From contig JAECRW010000085.1 in assembly GCA_016294985.1 (NCBI GenBank), positions 1-6,558 of the forward strand: a stretch of 6,558 nucleotides of DNA. Direction: 5' to 3'. The first letter of the stretch is position 1, and each line of letters begins with the position of its first letter. Source of the stretch: Candidatus Sifarchaeum marinoarchaea (GTDB taxonomy: Archaea; Asgardarchaeota; Sifarchaeia; Borrarchaeales; Borrarchaeaceae). The position numbers and the translations under genes were made by a program. Positions 5,636 through 6,558 of this stretch are shown in pieces. Below the pieces are notes generated by a model that made no database searches, had not been told where the DNA came from, and saw only the letters and a program-made list of their open reading frames with translations.

Positions 5636-6211
5636 TCACAAGGTCTGAAGAGATATGGTTTCCTGTATCCTTAATAAGACGACTAACGCTCCAAAAACGG
5701 GAAATATAGCAAGGATCATAAACATAACGCGTAGACCAAACATCTCAGCCAAAATACCTGCAATAATTGACCCAATTACTGCTCCAAAGGTTATGCTGGA
5801 ATTGAGAAAACCCATTGCTTCATTATGCTTGGCTTCAGGTGCTACATCGGATACGAACGCACTGCCTCCAGTGTAGATGGAAGCAAACACCAAGGAATAG
5901 AATATTTGCGTTACAATTAGCATAAAGAGTGTATTTGCAATTGCATAGAGCACCAAAGCAATGCTAGTTCCAACTAAACCGAAGATAACAATTGGTTTCC
6001 TCCCAATTTTGTCAGACAAGTTTCCAATAGGTGTCATAAGAACTCCCGAAAGACCCATGTAGATTGCAACGAGCATCCCAGCCCAAAATGTTGACGATAT
6101 TGACGCAAAGAAAATTGGTAGTAGAGCAAATGAACCTAAGTAAGCAGTATATCTTAGGAAAATGACAAAATAAAACCAACTTAAGCTGTTTTCTTTTAGT
6201 TGCTTTCTCCA
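5636..6211 (-). pseudogene. MFS transporter half (six membrane segments), 5'-truncated
   Basis: The minus-strand frame is open for 191 codons and encodes six hydrophobic helices. The first starts at SWFYFVIFLRYTAYLGSF, and the loop between the second and third carries the major facilitator motif-A sequence GNLSDKIGRKP. FVSDVAPEAKHNEAMGF lies between the fourth and fifth. Whole MFS transporters have about 12 helices and 400 residues, so half is missing. There is no ATG, GTG or TTG in frame before the second helix (ATG 6076), and two TAG codons stand at 6212-6217, right at the edge of the TnpB element remnant. A GTG at 6212 opens another frame (MEKATKRKQLK...) but loses the helices. The segment is most likely the C-terminal half of a gene interrupted by the element, though an N-terminal half cannot be excluded. 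The substrate is unknown. Confidence 0.7.
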
Positions 6212-6227
6212 CTACTAGGGTTCTGCT

Positions 6228-6558
6228 CTAAGTAGCAATACGTACCTTTACGTGTAAAAAGGACGTAGCTACGGCGAACTTGGGCTTCCTCGTATCATGT
6301 GGAGATCTCGCGAGTTCATCGATCTCCTTCCACTCCGCCCCTGTCTGGGTGAACCCTCCCACCACGTGTGTTACGATCTGGTCGAACCACAGCTCGTCGT
6401 GGGGAAGACCCTCCATTCTTAGGTAGACGTTGATGGCAGCATTCAACTGTCGTCTATCCTCAAGCCACAGGGCCCACACTCGAACATCGTGCCTTTCAGG
6501 TCTTTATTCACCCACCCACATCTGGAACAGTTGTGCGAGGTGTAATGCGGCAAGACGA
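6228..6558 (-). pseudogene. tnpB: IS200/IS605-family TnpB (RNA-guided nuclease), C-terminal part with a frameshift
   Basis: Minus-strand frame 1 (6556-6443) reads VLPHYTSHNCSRCGWVNKD...FECGPCGLRIDDS and then a stop. It contains the TnpB zinc ribbon (CSRCG...CGPCG). A second frame, joined near 6452, continues RQLNAAINVYLRMEG... to TAG at 6228-6230 and ends with GGFTQTGAEWKEIDELARSPHDT, a typical archaeal TnpB tail. The two halves fit together as CGLRI-D-RQLNAAIN, the last RuvC motif with its catalytic aspartate, if one base were restored after GAC at 6452-6454. The gene therefore carries a one-base deletion, or a sequencing error, at this site. TnpB is a transposon-encoded nuclease guided by an omega RNA from the element's right end. 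The segment is clearly GC-richer than its surroundings, fitting a mobile origin. The N-terminal part and any tnpA lie beyond the window. Confidence 0.82.
6232..6272 (-). ncRNA. Right-end hairpin of the TnpB element, probable omega-RNA scaffold stem
   Basis: GTAGC-TACGT-CCTTT, an eight-base loop, then AAAGG-ACGTA-GCTAC (minus strand, with a bulged T and bulged TT) form a 15-bp hairpin that spans the last codons of tnpB and ends next to its stop. IS200/IS605 elements carry subterminal hairpins at their ends, and omega RNAs overlap the tnpB 3' end with the guide lying just past the element boundary. The exact boundary is not visible but should fall between about 6228 and 6200, which would make the guide match transporter-gene DNA. 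Confidence 0.5.

Noticed and set aside
6012..6212. Minus-strand frame from GTG 6212 (MEKATKRKQLK...)
   Set aside because: It overlaps the MFS frame but loses its membrane helices. It could represent the real N-terminus only with a frameshift, and a truncation at the TnpB element explains the data more simply.

Overview
This is an archaeal chromosomal segment that is AT-rich except for a visibly GC-richer right end. The evidence for Archaea is two HMf-type histone genes, an archaeal-type cofactor-independent phosphoglycerate mutase (ApgM), an AN1 zinc finger on a membrane protease, TATA/BRE-like promoters, and oligo-T 3' ends instead of hairpin-plus-U terminators. The lineage cannot be fixed from sequence reading alone. 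A TACK-type archaeon (for example Bathyarchaeia or a relative) is a reasonable guess, held weakly.

Layout. Positions 1-320 (minus) hold the start of a TPR-repeat protein that runs off the window. Positions 416-1555 (minus) encode a class V PLP aminotransferase of the alanine-glyoxylate/serine-pyruvate type. It is divergently transcribed from apgM (1694-2929, plus) across a 138-bp intergenic region carrying two short palindromes. Both enzymes could act near 3-phosphoglycerate and serine metabolism, although the shared pathway is an inference. Positions 3115-4107 (plus) encode a site-2-protease-like M50 membrane metalloprotease fused to a C-terminal AN1-type zinc finger.

Positions 4215-5374 are an old tandem duplication with an offset of 694 bp. 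Each copy holds a 67-residue histone gene on the minus strand, an oligo-T terminator, a TATA box, a leader hairpin at the predicted 5' end of the mRNA, and a 70-bp block about 120-190 bp upstream of the start. The terminator, leader, TATA box and distal block are conserved between copies, while the spacers between them have diverged. This points to selection on specific regulatory parts and is the most interesting signal in the window. Both histones also lack the two residues that form the arginine-threonine pair of HMfB.

Positions 5375-5635 have no gene but carry a 12-bp inverted repeat. Positions 5636-6211 (minus) are half of an MFS transporter with six membrane segments and no usable in-frame start upstream of the first segment. 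It abuts a GC-richer remnant of an IS200/IS605-type TnpB gene (6228-6558, minus). That remnant contains a one-base frameshift near its last RuvC motif and a strong hairpin at its 3' end, as expected for the element's right end and its omega (guide) RNA. The transporter gene was probably interrupted by the element, with its other half beyond the window.
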